This document shows positions 45,413 to 55,274 of a DNA stretch of 64,000 nt, one piece after another. Source of the DNA: Anderseniella sp963700735 (lineage in GTDB: Bacteria > Pseudomonadota > Alphaproteobacteria > Rhizobiales > Aestuariivirgaceae); assembly GCA_963700735.1 (NCBI GenBank), contig CAVOYR010000008.1, positions 1-64,000 of the forward strand. The letters are read 5' to 3'. Position 1 is the first letter of the stretch. Every line of letters begins with the position of its first letter. The notes under the pieces are model-generated. The model saw only the letters and a list, made by a program, of their open reading frames with translations. It searched no databases and was not told where the DNA came from. Made by a program: the position numbers and the translations under genes.

Positions 45413-46739
45413 TCAGAAGCCGCTCTTGCCCGGGTACCAGTCGGTGCCGGCAAGCGGGACCTTGGCCATGGCGGCGGCTTCCATTGTCAGGGCGCACAGG
45501 TCTTCGGGCTCCAGGTTGTGCAGGTGGTTCTTGCCACAGGCTCGCGCGATGGTTTGCGCCTCCAGCGTCATCACCTTGAGATAGTTGGACAACCGGCGCC
45601 CGCCGAGTACCGGGTCGAACCGCTTGTACAGTTCCGGGTCCTGGGTGGTGATACCGGCCGGATCGCGGCCTTCATGCCAGTCGTCATAGGCATCGGCGGT
45701 GGTGCCCAGTTCCTGGTACTCGGCCTCCCAGCGCGGGTCATTGTCGCCCAGCGCAATCAGGGCAGCGGTGCCGATGGCCGTCGCATCAGCGCCAAGTGCC
45801 AGGGCCTTGGCCACGTCAGCGCCGGAGCGGATGCCGCCGGATACGATCAGCTGAACCTTGCGGTGCATGCCGAGGTCCTGCAAGCGCTTTAACTGCCTGC
45901 GGAATGCAGGCGAGAATGGGCATGCCGACATGTTCGATGAACACATCCTGGGTGGCGGCGGTGCCACCCTGCATGCCGTCAAGCACCACGACGTCGGCAC
46001 CGGACTTGACGGCCAGCGCCGTGTCGTAATAGGGCCGTGCACCACCGATTTTCACGTAGATGGGTTTTTCCCACTCGGTGATTTCACGCAGTTCAAGGAT
46101 CTTGATCTCGAGGTCGTCCGGACCGGTCCAGTCCGGGTGACGGCAGGCCGAGCGCTGGTCGATGCCCTTGGGCAGGTTGCGCATTTCGGCCACGCGATCT
46201 GAAATCTTCTGGCCCAGCAACATGCCGCCGCCGCCTGGCTTGGCACCCTGGCCGACGACAACCTCGATGGCATCGCAGCGGCGCAGGTCGTCCGGGTTCA
46301 TGCCGTAGCGCGAGGGCAGATACTGGTAGACCAGCGTCTTGGAGTGGCCGCGCTCTTCCTCGGTCATGCCGCCGTCGCCGGTGGTGGTCGAGGTCCCGGC
46401 AACCGACGCCCCGCGGCCGAGCGCTTCCTTGGCCGGACCGGACAGCGCGCCGAAGCTCATGCCGGCGATGGTGACGGGGATGTCGAGGTGGATCGGCTTC
46501 TTCGCATGGCGGGTGCCGAGCCACACGTCGGTGGCGCACTTTTCGCGGTAGCCTTCCAGCGGATAGCGCGAGATCGAGGCGCCGAGGAACAGCAGGTCGT
46601 CGAAATGCGGCAGGTGGCGCTTGGTGCCGCCGCCGCGAATGTCGTAGATGCCGGAGGCGGCAGCACGGCGGATTTCCGCGTTCACGGCCGGGGTGAAGGT
46701 CGCCGAGAAACGCGGCGGAGTCTTGGGGAATTCAGTCAT
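45413..46739 (-). CDS. mgsC: N-methylglutamate synthase subunit C (MgsC), frameshifted as read
   Basis: FMN-binding glutamate-synthase-like catalytic subunit that transfers methylamine from gamma-glutamylmethylamide to form N-methylglutamate. The first frame includes MSFGALSGPAKEALGRGASVAG, GDGGMTEEERGHSKTLVYQY, GQGAKPGGGGMLLG and VVLDGMQGGTAATQDVFIEH. The second frame continues LQDLGMHRKVQLIVSGGIRSG to WYPGKSGF. One extra base at 45882-45883 (coding gcgcttgcagg) separates them; the 3n+1 span then restores 441 residues, the family length. The sequence is otherwise intact, so error is likelier than decay. Confidence 0.88.
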
Positions 46740-46748
46740 GATGCTGCC

Positions 46749-47438
46749 TCAGTAGGCCGACGCGTTGTCGATATTGAAGGTGTAGAGCTTGCGGGCAGAG
46801 CCATAGCGGGTGAACTCTTCCGGCTTGGCAAGTGTGTCGGCTCCGGCGCGCTTGAGCAGGTCAGCAAGGATCTGCAGGTGTTCGGGGCGCATTTCCTTTT
46901 CGATGCAGTCGGTGCCAAGGCTCTTCACCTTGCCGCGCACGAACAGGCGCGCCTCGTACAGGCTGTCGCCCAGCGCTTCGCCCGCATCGCCCAGTACCAC
47001 CAGGTTGCCCGACTGTGCCATGAAGGCAGACATATGGCCGATGTTGCCATGTACGACGATGTCGATGCCCTTCATCGAAATGCCGCAGCGCGAACTTGCA
47101 TTGCCCTTGATGACCAGCAGCCCGCCACGGCCGGTGGCCCCGGCGTACTGGCTTGCGTCACCTTCGACGATGACGGTGCCCGACATCATGTTTTCGGCGA
47201 CGCCTGGTCCGGCAGAGCCTTCGATGTGAACGGTGGCCTGCTTGTTCATGCCGGCGCAGTAGTAGCCGGTCGAACCCTTCACCAGCACTTCGACAGGGGC
47301 ATCCAGCCCGGCGGCGATGGCATGCGCACCCTTGGGGTTGATCACCTCCCAGGCGCTCATGTTGGTTTGTCCCTTCAGGGCATGGAGGGACGAGTTCAAC
47401 TCGCGCAGGCCGCGAGCCTCGAGGTCAAAAGTCTGCAT
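46749..47438 (-). CDS. mgsB: N-methylglutamate synthase subunit B (MgsB)
   Basis: 229 residues, the GXGXG domain of glutamate synthases on its own polypeptide: GSTGYYCAGMNKQATVHIEGSA, then GAGRGG-like repeats (SQYAGATGRGGLLVIKGNAS) and NIGHMSAFMAQSGNLVVLGDAG. The right-handed beta-helix positions the other two subunits. It starts 2 bases after the mgsA stop and ends 9 bases before mgsC. Confidence 0.92.
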   Translation of the reverse strand: MQTFDLEARGLRELNSSLHALKGQTNMSAWEVINPKGAHAIAAGLDAPVEVLVKGSTGYYCAGMNKQATVHIEGSAGPGVAENMMSGTVIVEGDASQYAGATGRGGLLVIKGNASSRCGISMKGIDIVVHGNIGHMSAFMAQSGNLVVLGDAGEALGDSLYEARLFVRGKVKSLGTDCIEKEMRPEHLQILADLLKRAGADTLAKPEEFTRYGSARKLYTFNIDNASAY

Positions 47439-47440
47439 CG

Positions 47441-48337
47441 TCAGTGATTCCAGAAATAAACGGTTGCCGGTTCGGGTTCCCAGACGCGCGCCTGATCGAT
47501 GCCGGGCAGGTTGACCAGGGCGCGGTACTCGGAGCCGAATGCCACGTACTGGTCGGTTTCGGCCATGACGGCAGGCTTGCAGGCAATCGGATCGCGAACC
47601 ACGCCAAAGCCGTCCTTGGTGCCGACGACAAAGGTGAAGAAACCGTCGAGGTCTTCAAGGCTGCTCTCCAGCGCTTCGCCCAGGGTGGCGCCTTCGCGCA
47701 TCTTCCAGGTCAGGTAGGCAGCGCCCACCTCGGTGTCGTTCTGGGTTTCGGTGAAGATGCCTTCGTGCGCCAGCTGGCGGCGCAAGCTGTTGTGGTTGGA
47801 CAGCGAGCCGTTATGCACAAGGCACTGGTCGGCCCCGGTGGAGAACGGGTGCGCGCCCATGGTGGTGACAGCGGATTCGGTCGCCATGCGGGTGTGGCCG
47901 ATGCCGTGGGTGCCGGTCATCTTCGACAGGTCGAAGCGCCTGGCGACGTCCTTGGGCAGGCCCACTTCCTTGTAGATTTCGATGGTGTCGCCAGCGCTCA
48001 TCACGCGCACGCCGGGGCGCAGGGACTTCAATGCGGCGCGTGCAGCGTCGATGCTGCCGGCGGGCATTTCAAGCACCGCGTGGGTGTCCTTGCGGGTCAT
48101 CCTGATGCTGGTGCCTGCAGCCTTGCCGAGCTCTGTGTCGAGGTCCTTGAAGTCGGCATCCGGGTTGGCCGACTGCACCGTCAGTTTCCACATGTTATCG
48201 GCGTCATTGCCGTAGATGGCGATGCCTGCGCTGTCAGGGCCACGATCGGTCATGGTGATCAGCATGTCGGTCAGCATCTGACCCAGTTTCGGTTCGAGCG
48301 ACTTGTCCTTGAGGAACAAACCAACAATCCCGCACAT
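47441..48337 (-). CDS. mgsA: N-methylglutamate synthase subunit A (MgsA), class II glutamine amidotransferase
   Basis: 298 residues. Start at 48337 puts the catalytic N-terminal cysteine right after the initiator (MCGIVGLFLKD), with TGGAG eight bases upstream. The class II amidotransferase fold shows DRGPDSAGIAIYG, GIGHTRMATESAVTTMGAHPFS, CLVHNGSLSNHNSLRRQL and NDTEVGAAYL. It would release methylamine from gamma-glutamylmethylamide for MgsC. First gene of mgsABC-gmaS; a strong terminator lies just upstream, so it must have its own promoter in 48338-48430. Confidence 0.93.
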   Translation of the reverse strand: MCGIVGLFLKDKSLEPKLGQMLTDMLITMTDRGPDSAGIAIYGNDADNMWKLTVQSANPDADFKDLDTELGKAAGTSIRMTRKDTHAVLEMPAGSIDAARAALKSLRPGVRVMSAGDTIEIYKEVGLPKDVARRFDLSKMTGTHGIGHTRMATESAVTTMGAHPFSTGADQCLVHNGSLSNHNSLRRQLAHEGIFTETQNDTEVGAAYLTWKMREGATLGEALESSLEDLDGFFTFVVGTKDGFGVVRDPIACKPAVMAETDQYVAFGSEYRALVNLPGIDQARVWEPEPATVYFWNH

Positions 48338-48426
48338 CAATTTCACTCCAGGTTGGAACAGGATTCCAGTCTAGTTGACAACTTTTGGATATTCAACTGG
48401 CAAGAATATAATTTTCATCAGGGAAA

Positions 48427-48460
48427 TAAAAAAGAGCGGAACCAGCAGCGCCGGTTCCGC
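48427..48460 (-). terminator. Rho-independent terminator after the amt-small protein pair
   Basis: On the minus strand gcggaacc and ggttccgc form a perfect eight-base stem with a nine-base loop, followed by TCTTTTTTA. It lies 13 bases past the stop of the small membrane protein and separates that transcript from mgsA. Confidence 0.85.
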
Positions 48461-48473
48461 CCCTCGATCATGG

Positions 48474-48689
48474 TCAGTACCTGTCGATACTCTTGTTCGA
48501 GTGCTCGATGGCGAAGTCACGTTCTGCGTCGGCCATTTCCTTGGCCTCGATGCGGGCCTGCAGAATATGCCAGCCAATCCAGAAGGCCATTCCGACCAGG
48601 AAAAGCAGGAACTCTGATCCCTGGAAGGGGTACACGGCACTGACGTCCTTCAGGTCGACAGCCCAGCTGTCCAGTCCGATGGTAGACAT
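48474..48689 (-). CDS. 71-residue single-span membrane protein between amt and mgsA
   Basis: Start set at 48689 (MSTIGLDSWAVDLKDVSA) by a GGAGG site. One membrane segment (about 27-44, FLLFLVGMAFWIGWHIL) is followed by a charged amphipathic helix (QARIEAKEMADAERDFAIEH). No known domain. It lies 17 bases after amt and is closed by a strong terminator, so it is co-expressed with the channel. It may be an accessory subunit of the Amt channel; inferred from position. Confidence 0.75.
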   Translation of the reverse strand: MSTIGLDSWAVDLKDVSAVYPFQGSEFLLFLVGMAFWIGWHILQARIEAKEMADAERDFAIEHSNKSIDRY

Positions 48690-48706
48690 GTTCAATCCTC
48701 CTTGGA

Positions 48707-50065
48707 TCAAGCGTGCTTGGCTGCGATCTGCTTCTCGGCTGCCAGCACATCGGCGATGGCTTGCTGATAGGCAAGTTCATTATGATGGTCCAGGCCCTCG
48801 ATCTCGACCTTGGCCGGGATGCGCAGCATGCCAAAGCTGTTCAGGAACTTCGAGACCACATAGCCGGGCAGGAAGCCAAGTACGCCGAACATGATGACGG
48901 CGCCGAGGAACTGACCCAGCGGGTTGATGGTTGCGAAGCCTTCATACGGCGAAGAAGGTGCACCCCACAGCAGGAACCCGGCAATGCAGACGCCGAGGAA
49001 GCCTGCGTACCCATGCACGGCAACCGCACCGACGGCATCGTCGATCTTGAACTTCCGTTCGACCCAGAAGTGCAGCTTGTAGACGATCACAACGACGAAG
49101 GCGCCGACCAGCATGGCCTGGACCGGGTGGTACAGGTCATTGCCGGCAGATGCGCCGATGATGCCTGCCAGACCACCGGAGTAGGTCCAGAACGCATCGC
49201 CCTTGGACATGACGTAAGCTGCCATCATGCCGCCTGACAGAGACATCAGGAAGTTGAAGGTGATGGCGCCAAGGGTGGTGGGTGCCAGGTAGATGTTGGT
49301 TGCCGTCCATGTGGTGCCGGTGATCTGGCCGCCGATGGCTTCCGGTGAAATGACGGGCACGTTGCACGCGGCGTAGAAGCCCCAGAACCCGGTGTAGATC
49401 AGGAACAGCCCAACGGTGACCATCCACGGATTGTGTGGCGGGATATCGCGGGGTGTACCGTCCTTGGCGAACTTGCCGAGGCGCGGCCCGAGAACCATCA
49501 GCACGCCGAGGGCATAGCCGCCGGCAATGGCGTGAATGACGCCCGATGCATAGGCGTCATGGTAGCCGAGCAGCTTGACCATCCAGCCCTGCGAGTGCCA
49601 GCCCCAGGCAGCGTCGATGATCCAGAACACCGAGCCGATCAGCACGGCATGGATCCAGAAGGCGCTGGAGCGAATGCGCTCGATGGCCCCACCGGACACG
49701 ATCGAGGCGGCCGTCCAGGAAAACAGCAGGAAGGCTGCCCAGAACACGCCGGTAATCCGGTCGCCGAGGTTTGTTGCCATGGTCGGGGACCAGGCAGTGT
49801 TGGCAGAGCCGTCTGCCAGGCCGCCGGTGATGAACGGGCCGTTTGGAAATGCCCAGTAGATCCACCAGCCGAAGAAGAAGAACGTGATCGTGACCAGCGG
49901 GATCACCATCGTGTTCTTCATGAGCGTGTGCATGTGGTTGCGCCGGCGCGAGGCGCCGACCTCGTACATGCAAAATCCGACGTGAATCAGAAACATGAAG
50001 ACAACGGTCACCCAGTAGTAGAACTCGGTGAACACCGTTGTCAGTGCGTTAAGGTTGCCATCCAT
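48707..50065 (-). CDS. amt: Amt family ammonium/methylammonium channel
   Basis: 452 residues, eleven predicted helices. The twin-histidine pore pair is present in YHDAYASGVIHAIAGGYALG and DDAVGAVAVHGYAGFLG. The N-terminal outer part reads WVTVVFMFLIHVGFCMYEVGASRRRN, with the unusual triple arginine after helix 1. Sequence departs from housekeeping AmtB, and no GlnK gene is adjacent. Together with its place in the methylamine cluster this suggests methylammonium uptake or retention. Divergent from dmmD across 253 bases. Confidence 0.92.
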   Translation of the reverse strand: MDGNLNALTTVFTEFYYWVTVVFMFLIHVGFCMYEVGASRRRNHMHTLMKNTMVIPLVTITFFFFGWWIYWAFPNGPFITGGLADGSANTAWSPTMATNLGDRITGVFWAAFLLFSWTAASIVSGGAIERIRSSAFWIHAVLIGSVFWIIDAAWGWHSQGWMVKLLGYHDAYASGVIHAIAGGYALGVLMVLGPRLGKFAKDGTPRDIPPHNPWMVTVGLFLIYTGFWGFYAACNVPVISPEAIGGQITGTTWTATNIYLAPTTLGAITFNFLMSLSGGMMAAYVMSKGDAFWTYSGGLAGIIGASAGNDLYHPVQAMLVGAFVVVIVYKLHFWVERKFKIDDAVGAVAVHGYAGFLGVCIAGFLLWGAPSSPYEGFATINPLGQFLGAVIMFGVLGFLPGYVVSKFLNSFGMLRIPAKVEIEGLDHHNELAYQQAIADVLAAEKQIAAKHA

Positions 50066-50318
50066 TTCGCCATTTCCCTCCTTTGGTGAAATTATTTTCC
50101 CCTAATGAAATGTGAATTTCCGTTAATGTCAATATGTCGCAGATGGTCTGTCCCCAGTCACCCGAAGCGCCGGTTTGTGCGAAAATCAGGCGCCCGCTTG
50201 CCAGCGTTGTCCCTGTGGGGAAAAATTGTTTCTTTAATGTTGCGCGCATTGGGCAATGTCTGCATTCTTGCCGCCGGGTTCGAAACGCAAACCGGACAGG
50301 TTTTTTGGAGGTGTGAGC
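50066..50318. promoter_or_regulatory. Divergent promoter region amt/dmmD
   Basis: AT-rich 253-base gap with ribosome sites at both ends (GGAGGG before amt, TTTTTTGGAGG before dmmD). A short gaaat-gtga-atttc dyad lies near 50106. I could not assign a promoter with confidence. Confidence 0.4.
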
Positions 50319-51456
50319 ATGACTGCATCCTGGAGATTTTCAGCACTTGGTGATCGCCATCGTGCGCTTGGATCAAATCTTGAAGACTGGAGCGGCATGG
50401 GCACCGCGTGGTCGTATGACGGCGACCCGAATGCGGAGTACATGGCAATCAGGACGAAGGCCGGCCTGATGGACGTGTCCGGTCTCAAGAAGGTCCACAT
50501 CAGCGGGCCTGCCGCCAGCCACGTGCTCGACCGTGCCACCACCCGCAATATCGAAAAGATCATGCCGGGCCGGTCGATGTATGCCTGCATGCTCAACGAT
50601 GCCGGCAAGTTCGTCGACGACTGCATCATCTATCGCTACAGCCCCAACAGCTTCCTGCTGGTGCATGGCTCGGGTGCGGGTCACGAGCAGATCACCATGG
50701 CCGTCCGAAGGCCGAGACGTTTCGGTGCGTTTCGATGACAACCTGCACGACCTGTCGCTGCAGGGGCCGCTGGCGGTGGACTACCTGGAAAAGCACGTCG
50801 ACGGCATCCGCAAGCTGGCCTACTTCGGCATCATGCACACGTCGCTGTTTGGCGTGCCGGTGACAATCACCCGGACCGGTTACACGGGCGAGCGCGGCTA
50901 CGAGATTTTCTGCCGTGGCCAGGACGCCGGCATGATCTGGGACCGCATCCTGTCCGAAGGCAAGGACATGGGCATCATTCCCTGCCGCTTCACCACGCTC
51001 GACATGCTGCGGGTGGAAAGCTACCTGCTGTTCTATCCGTTCGACAATTCGGACATGTATCCGTTCGAGAACGAGGGCCCCGGCGACACGCTTTGGGAAC
51101 TTGGACTCGACTTTACCGTCTCGCCCGGCAAGACCGGGTTCCGCGGTGCCGAGGAGCACTACCGGCTGAAGGGCAAGGAACGGTTCAAGATCTGGGGCCT
51201 CAAGCTGGAAGGCGACAAGGTGCCGGGCAACGGCGCGCCGGTTTTCAGGGACGGCAAGAAGGTGGGCATCGTCACGCAGGCCATGTACTCGCCACTCAAC
51301 AAGCACAACATCGCCATTGCGCGCCTGCCTGTTGACTGTGCCAACAATGGCACCAAACTGGAAGTGCGCTGCGGCGAGCACGGCCCGATCAAGGCCGAGA
51401 CCCACTCGCTGCCGTTCTATGACGTGGACAAGAAGCGCCGCACCGTGAAGGACTGA
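50319..51456 (+). CDS. dmmD: Dimethylamine monooxygenase-associated GcvT-like protein (DmmD), frameshifted as read
   Basis: Aminomethyltransferase-fold protein, expected to pass the formaldehyde unit to tetrahydrofolate. The first frame runs MTASWRFSALGDRHRALGSN to HEQITMA; the second continues EGRDVSVRFDDNLHDLSLQG, TRTGYTGERGYEIFCRGQDA and FTVSPGKTGFRGAEEHYRLK to RRTVKD. An extra T at 50704 (gccgtccgaag, expected gccgccgaag) explains the shift; correction gives 378 residues. The start is fixed by GGAGG. First gene of the rightward dmmDABC operon. Confidence 0.88.
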
Positions 51457-51548
51457 CCCCGGCGGGGTTGGTTACAACTGGACGAGGGGGGCCTGTGGTC
51501 TCCCCGGCATCACATGGATTGAACAAGCAAGGAAAGGCAAGCCGCCGG

Positions 51549-52157
51549 ATGAGCAGGTTCGAGTTCCCGAAATCGATGCGCAGCAGGCCGGTCTACGGCA
51601 TTCTGGAAAGCCGGCCCGGCCAGACCCACCTGATGGTTGCCGACGCCGAGGGGGCAGAGGCACTGCTGGATCTTGGCAAGGCAGACCTTGCAATGATGGC
51701 CAAGGCCCATGTCATCTATATCCCGAAGGACACCGGCACCACCTATTCGGACCAGCTTGCAGCGCTCAATCCGGCCATCCTGCGGATCACTCCAACCTAT
51801 GCTGCCTCGGTGCAGCGGTTGCGCCGCATCCTGTCGGATGCCCACATGGGGCTGCAGATCTACCTCGCCGGCACTGAAGGGCTGATCGGCCAGGTGCTGG
51901 CGGAAGCCACGGCGGCCGGCATTCCGCATACCGGCATCCAGAGCGAGCATCGCGGGTCGGTGGCCCGGCGGGTACAGTGCGTGCATTGCAAGGGCATCAC
52001 CGAAGAGGTGACCCAATCACCGTTCGTGTGCGACCATTGCGGATTGAACCTGTTCGTACGCGACCACTATTCGCGTCGGCTTGCAGCGTTCCAGGGCGTG
52101 TGCGTGGATGCGGAGGACCCGGGCGAGGTGCCACCGTCCGAGGAGTTGTACCAATGA
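51549..52157 (+). CDS. dmmA: Dimethylamine monooxygenase subunit DmmA
   Basis: 202 residues. The C-terminal part carries two C-x-x-C pairs (CVHCKGITEEVTQSPFVCDHC), a likely zinc or iron site, followed by FVRDHYSRRLAAFQGVCVDAED. The central part has a mixed alpha/beta fold. Such a protein is always found beside the reductase and haem subunits of dimethylamine monooxygenase. The letter follows the dmmDABC gene order of marine bacteria and should be checked. ATGA overlap with dmmB. Confidence 0.82.
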   Translation: MSRFEFPKSMRSRPVYGILESRPGQTHLMVADAEGAEALLDLGKADLAMMAKAHVIYIPKDTGTTYSDQLAALNPAILRITPTYAASVQRLRRILSDAHMGLQIYLAGTEGLIGQVLAEATAAGIPHTGIQSEHRGSVARRVQCVHCKGITEEVTQSPFVCDHCGLNLFVRDHYSRRLAAFQGVCVDAEDPGEVPPSEELYQ

Positions 52158-53119
52158 GTGCGGGAACCGAGAAGATCGAGGTCACGGTGACAGATGTTAC
52201 CGAGGTCAACGAACTGGTGAAGCGCTTCACCTTCGAGAAAACGGCTGGCGGCCTGCTGCCGACATTTTCTGGTGGGGCGCATACCGTCGTCGAGATGAAG
52301 GACGCCGGTGCGACCCGGCTGAACCCGTATTCGCTGATGTCCGACCCGCTCGATACCCGCACCTATTCCATCTCGGTGCGCCGGGATGACGTCGGGCGTG
52401 GCGGGTCGCTGTTCATGCATCGCAACGTCAAGCCGGGCGACCGGATGACCATCAGCTATCCGGTCAACCTGTTCTCGCTCGACTTGCGTGCCAGCAAGCA
52501 CCTGATGCTGGCAGGCGGCATCGGAATCACGCCGTTCCTGGCGCAGACCAAGCAGCTGTCGCACATGAACGGGCATTTCGAGTTGCATTACTCGGTTCGC
52601 TCGCGTGCGCTCGGGTCCTATGCCAGCGAACTGGAGACCATGCATCCGTCCAACGTCCACATCTATTGTGACGACGAGGAGCAGGCGATCCCGCTGCAAC
52701 GGCTGTTGGCCAGCCAGCCGCTGGGCACGCACGTATATGTGTGCGGGCCGAAGGGCATGATCAATTGGGTGCTGACCACGGCAGCCTCGCTGGGCTGGCC
52801 CGCCGAGGCCGTGCACTCCGAGGAATTCCTGGCGCCGGAACCCGGCAAGCCGTTCACGGCCGAACTCGCTGTGTCCGGCAAGACGGTCACGGTCGGCGAA
52901 AACCAGAGCCTGCTGGAGGCCATCGAGGCTGCCGGTGTCGATGCGCCCTACCTGTGCCGGGGTGGCGCCTGCGGCCAGTGCGAAACCAGGGTCGTGCGGC
53001 ACGAGGGCGACTTCGTGCATCGCGATCACTGGCTCAGCGATGAAGAAAAGTCGTCCGGCGAAAAGATCATGCCTTGCGTCAGCCGCTTCGACGGCAAGAC
53101 GCTGGTTCTCGACAGATAG
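52154..53119 (+). CDS. dmmB: Dimethylamine monooxygenase reductase subunit DmmB (PDR family)
   Basis: 321 residues. Phthalate-dioxygenase-reductase architecture: FMN-binding barrel with RTYSISVRRD (R-x-Y-S), NAD domain with LAGGIGITPFLAQ, and a C-terminal plant-type [2Fe-2S] domain CRGGACGQCETRV with the last cysteine in MPCVSRF. It would carry electrons from NAD(P)H to the haem subunit. It overlaps dmmA by 4 bases; 11 bases separate it from dmmC. Confidence 0.93.
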   Translation: MSAGTEKIEVTVTDVTEVNELVKRFTFEKTAGGLLPTFSGGAHTVVEMKDAGATRLNPYSLMSDPLDTRTYSISVRRDDVGRGGSLFMHRNVKPGDRMTISYPVNLFSLDLRASKHLMLAGGIGITPFLAQTKQLSHMNGHFELHYSVRSRALGSYASELETMHPSNVHIYCDDEEQAIPLQRLLASQPLGTHVYVCGPKGMINWVLTTAASLGWPAEAVHSEEFLAPEPGKPFTAELAVSGKTVTVGENQSLLEAIEAAGVDAPYLCRGGACGQCETRVVRHEGDFVHRDHWLSDEEKSSGEKIMPCVSRFDGKTLVLDR

Positions 53120-53130
53120 GAGCGGTGCAG

Positions 53131-54172
53131 ATGGTCATTCAGTTTCACGACGAAACATTCCGCGGCGACTACACCTTCTACAACAGCCGAGTGGGCGATC
53201 CGGCGGTTTCCGTTCCCGTTCCACGAAGACAGCTACATGTATTCGGTGAACATGGAACCGCACAAGGGCGGGCCGGACGGATCGGTCTACCAGAACCGGT
53301 TCGACGTGGACGAGCACTACGTGTCGGAGATGAAGGACCGGGCTATGGTGCTGGCCGATGATCCGCTGCGCTGCCAGTCGCTGCCGCACATGAAGCTGGC
53401 CGGGTGGGACCTGCTCGAACTGATCATGGTGGCCAAGTCGGAGGACTATCCGGACCTGTTTGAGCTGCATCGCGATGGCAACTCGTGGCGCTGGATCAAC
53501 AAGCCGATGGGCATCGACCACACCTTCACGTTCCTTGACAACACCACGCTGCCCCATGGCCCGATGGAGTACATCACGCGCCAGACCCAGGGCGACTTTG
53601 CCGTGCTCGACCAGCGCGACGACAACCTGTGGATGGACGCCGGCATGGTGACGACGCAGGCCGACTGGAGCCTGGATTTCGACATCGGCATGAACTTCTT
53701 CGAATGGCATGCGCCGGTGCCGCTGGCCCACGAGCTGGGCATCTTCGAGCGGGCGCTGAAGTTCCTGATGAATGTCCAGCAGGGCTCGCCGGCACGCCGC
53801 CTCAACTGGACCATGACGGTCAACCCGAACCTCGATACCAGCCCCGAGAACTACCACAAGTGGGGGCCTGAAAAGGCAACCATTACGCGCGAAAACGTCG
53901 GCCAGAAGCAGCACCTGCGGGTTGAACTGCAGACGTTCTTCCGGCTGCCGCGGTCCAATGCGCTGGTGTTTCCGATCCGCTGCTACCTGATCAAGCTGGA
54001 AGACCTGGTGACCATTCCGAAGTGGGGCAAGCGCCTGCACCGGGTCATCCGCGACCTCCCGGAAGAACTTGCAACCTACAAGGGCTTCATCCGCAACCGG
54101 CCCATCATCGTCGAGTACCTGTCGCAGTTTGACGACGGCTCGCCCACGTCGCCGGGCGTGTGGGCGGACTGA
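53131..54172 (+). CDS. dmmC: Haem-dependent oxidative N-demethylase subunit (DmmC, DUF3445), frameshifted as read
   Basis: Catalytic haem subunit that removes a methyl group from dimethylamine. The first frame is MVIQFHDETFRGDYTFYNSR to DPAV; the second continues PFPFHEDSYMYSVNMEPHKG, FFEWHAPVPLAHELGIFERA, ENYHKWGPEKATITRENVGQ and LRVELQTFFRLPRSNALVFP to GVWAD. An extra T within 53207-53209 (gcggtttccg, expected gcggttccg) explains the shift; correction gives 346 residues. AGGAG precedes the start. Ends 8 bases before the convergent LysR gene. Confidence 0.88.
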
Positions 54173-54179
54173 TCTGCAG

Positions 54180-55124
54180 CTACCCAGACCCGTATCTGCT
54201 CCGGCTGGCGCTCAGGTCCAGCAACCATCGCTCCACCTCGTCACGGGCCGGCAGCGGCTGCCGGTTCTCGGGCACCAGCAGGTAGTACCCGTCTGACGTG
54301 CGTACCTTTGCGTCGCCGCATGGCCGCACCAGGCGGCCCGCCTCCAGCAGCTTGTCAACCAGGTGCCCCCAGCCCAGTGCAATGCCCACGCCATCGACGG
54401 CAGCCTGGATTGCCAGCGGATAGGTGTTGAACAGGATCGGCTGTTCGAAGTTGCGGACGCGAACGCCGGTGCGCGACAGCCATGTCTGCCAGTTCATCCA
54501 CTCGGTATGGCTGCTGGCGACCTCGATCAGCGGCAGGTCGGGCAGGTTGGCGGCATCCGCACAACCGGGGTTGGACGAGAGGAACCCCGGCGAGCAGACG
54601 GGAAAAACCGTCTCGCCGAACAGCAGACTGGACGTGTAGCCCGGCCAGGTGCCGTCCCCCCGCAGGATCGACAGGTCAACCGATGAGTCCAGGCATTCGC
54701 GATCGTTGTCGGACGAAACCAGCATGATGCGCAGGTGCGGATTGGCCGTGCGGAAGTCGTGCAGGCGCGGCGTCAGCCAGAGCGAGGCAACCGAGTTGGT
54801 GGCGGCCAGCACGATCGGCTTGTTGGCGCATCTGGCCAGTTGTTCCGATGAGGCCTCGCGCAGCATCCCGAGGGCAGGGGATATCCGAGCGAGAAACGCC
54901 TTGCCTTGCGGCGTCAGCTCTATCGACCTGCTGCCGCGCACGAAGAACGTGGCGTCGAAGTGCTGTTCCAGCAGCCTGACCTTGCGGCTGATGGCGGATT
55001 CGCTGATGTTCAATTGCTTTGATGCGCCGGCAAAACTCATGCTGCCGGCCGCCGCCTCGAACGCGACGAGATAGTCCAGCGGCGGAAGTGGCCTGTCCCT
55101 GCGATCCCGAGCCAATCTGTGCAA
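54180..55124 (-). CDS. LysR family regulator (GcvA-like)
   Basis: 314 residues. N-terminal winged helix LDYLVAFEAAAGSMSFAGAS and LNISESAISRKVRLLEQHFD; the RPLPPLDYLVAFEAA start is typical of the GcvA group. The C-terminal substrate-binding domain contains VASLWLTPRLHDFRTANPHL and VDLSILRGDGTWPG. It is divergent from tdm, its probable target. No ATG lies near the expected start, which is probably a TTG at 55124 or 55115; GGAG at 55127-55130 suits the latter better. Confidence 0.88.
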   Translation of the reverse strand: MHRLARDRRDRPLPPLDYLVAFEAAAGSMSFAGASKQLNISESAISRKVRLLEQHFDATFFVRGSRSIELTPQGKAFLARISPALGMLREASSEQLARCANKPIVLAATNSVASLWLTPRLHDFRTANPHLRIMLVSSDNDRECLDSSVDLSILRGDGTWPGYTSSLLFGETVFPVCSPGFLSSNPGCADAANLPDLPLIEVASSHTEWMNWQTWLSRTGVRVRNFEQPILFNTYPLAIQAAVDGVGIALGWGHLVDKLLEAGRLVRPCGDAKVRTSDGYYLLVPENRQPLPARDEVERWLLDLSASRSRYGSG

Positions 55125-55274
55125 ATCTCCATGCCCCGGCCGACAACCACTTTAGATGTCTGACAGGTTTATGCCACTAATTTCTAGAGGCTCAGCGCTG
55201 CAAGATTGAGCGCGAGCTACGCACGGATTGGGCGCATAATCCGGCCTTGCAAGATATGAAGTGGAGCCATTGCC

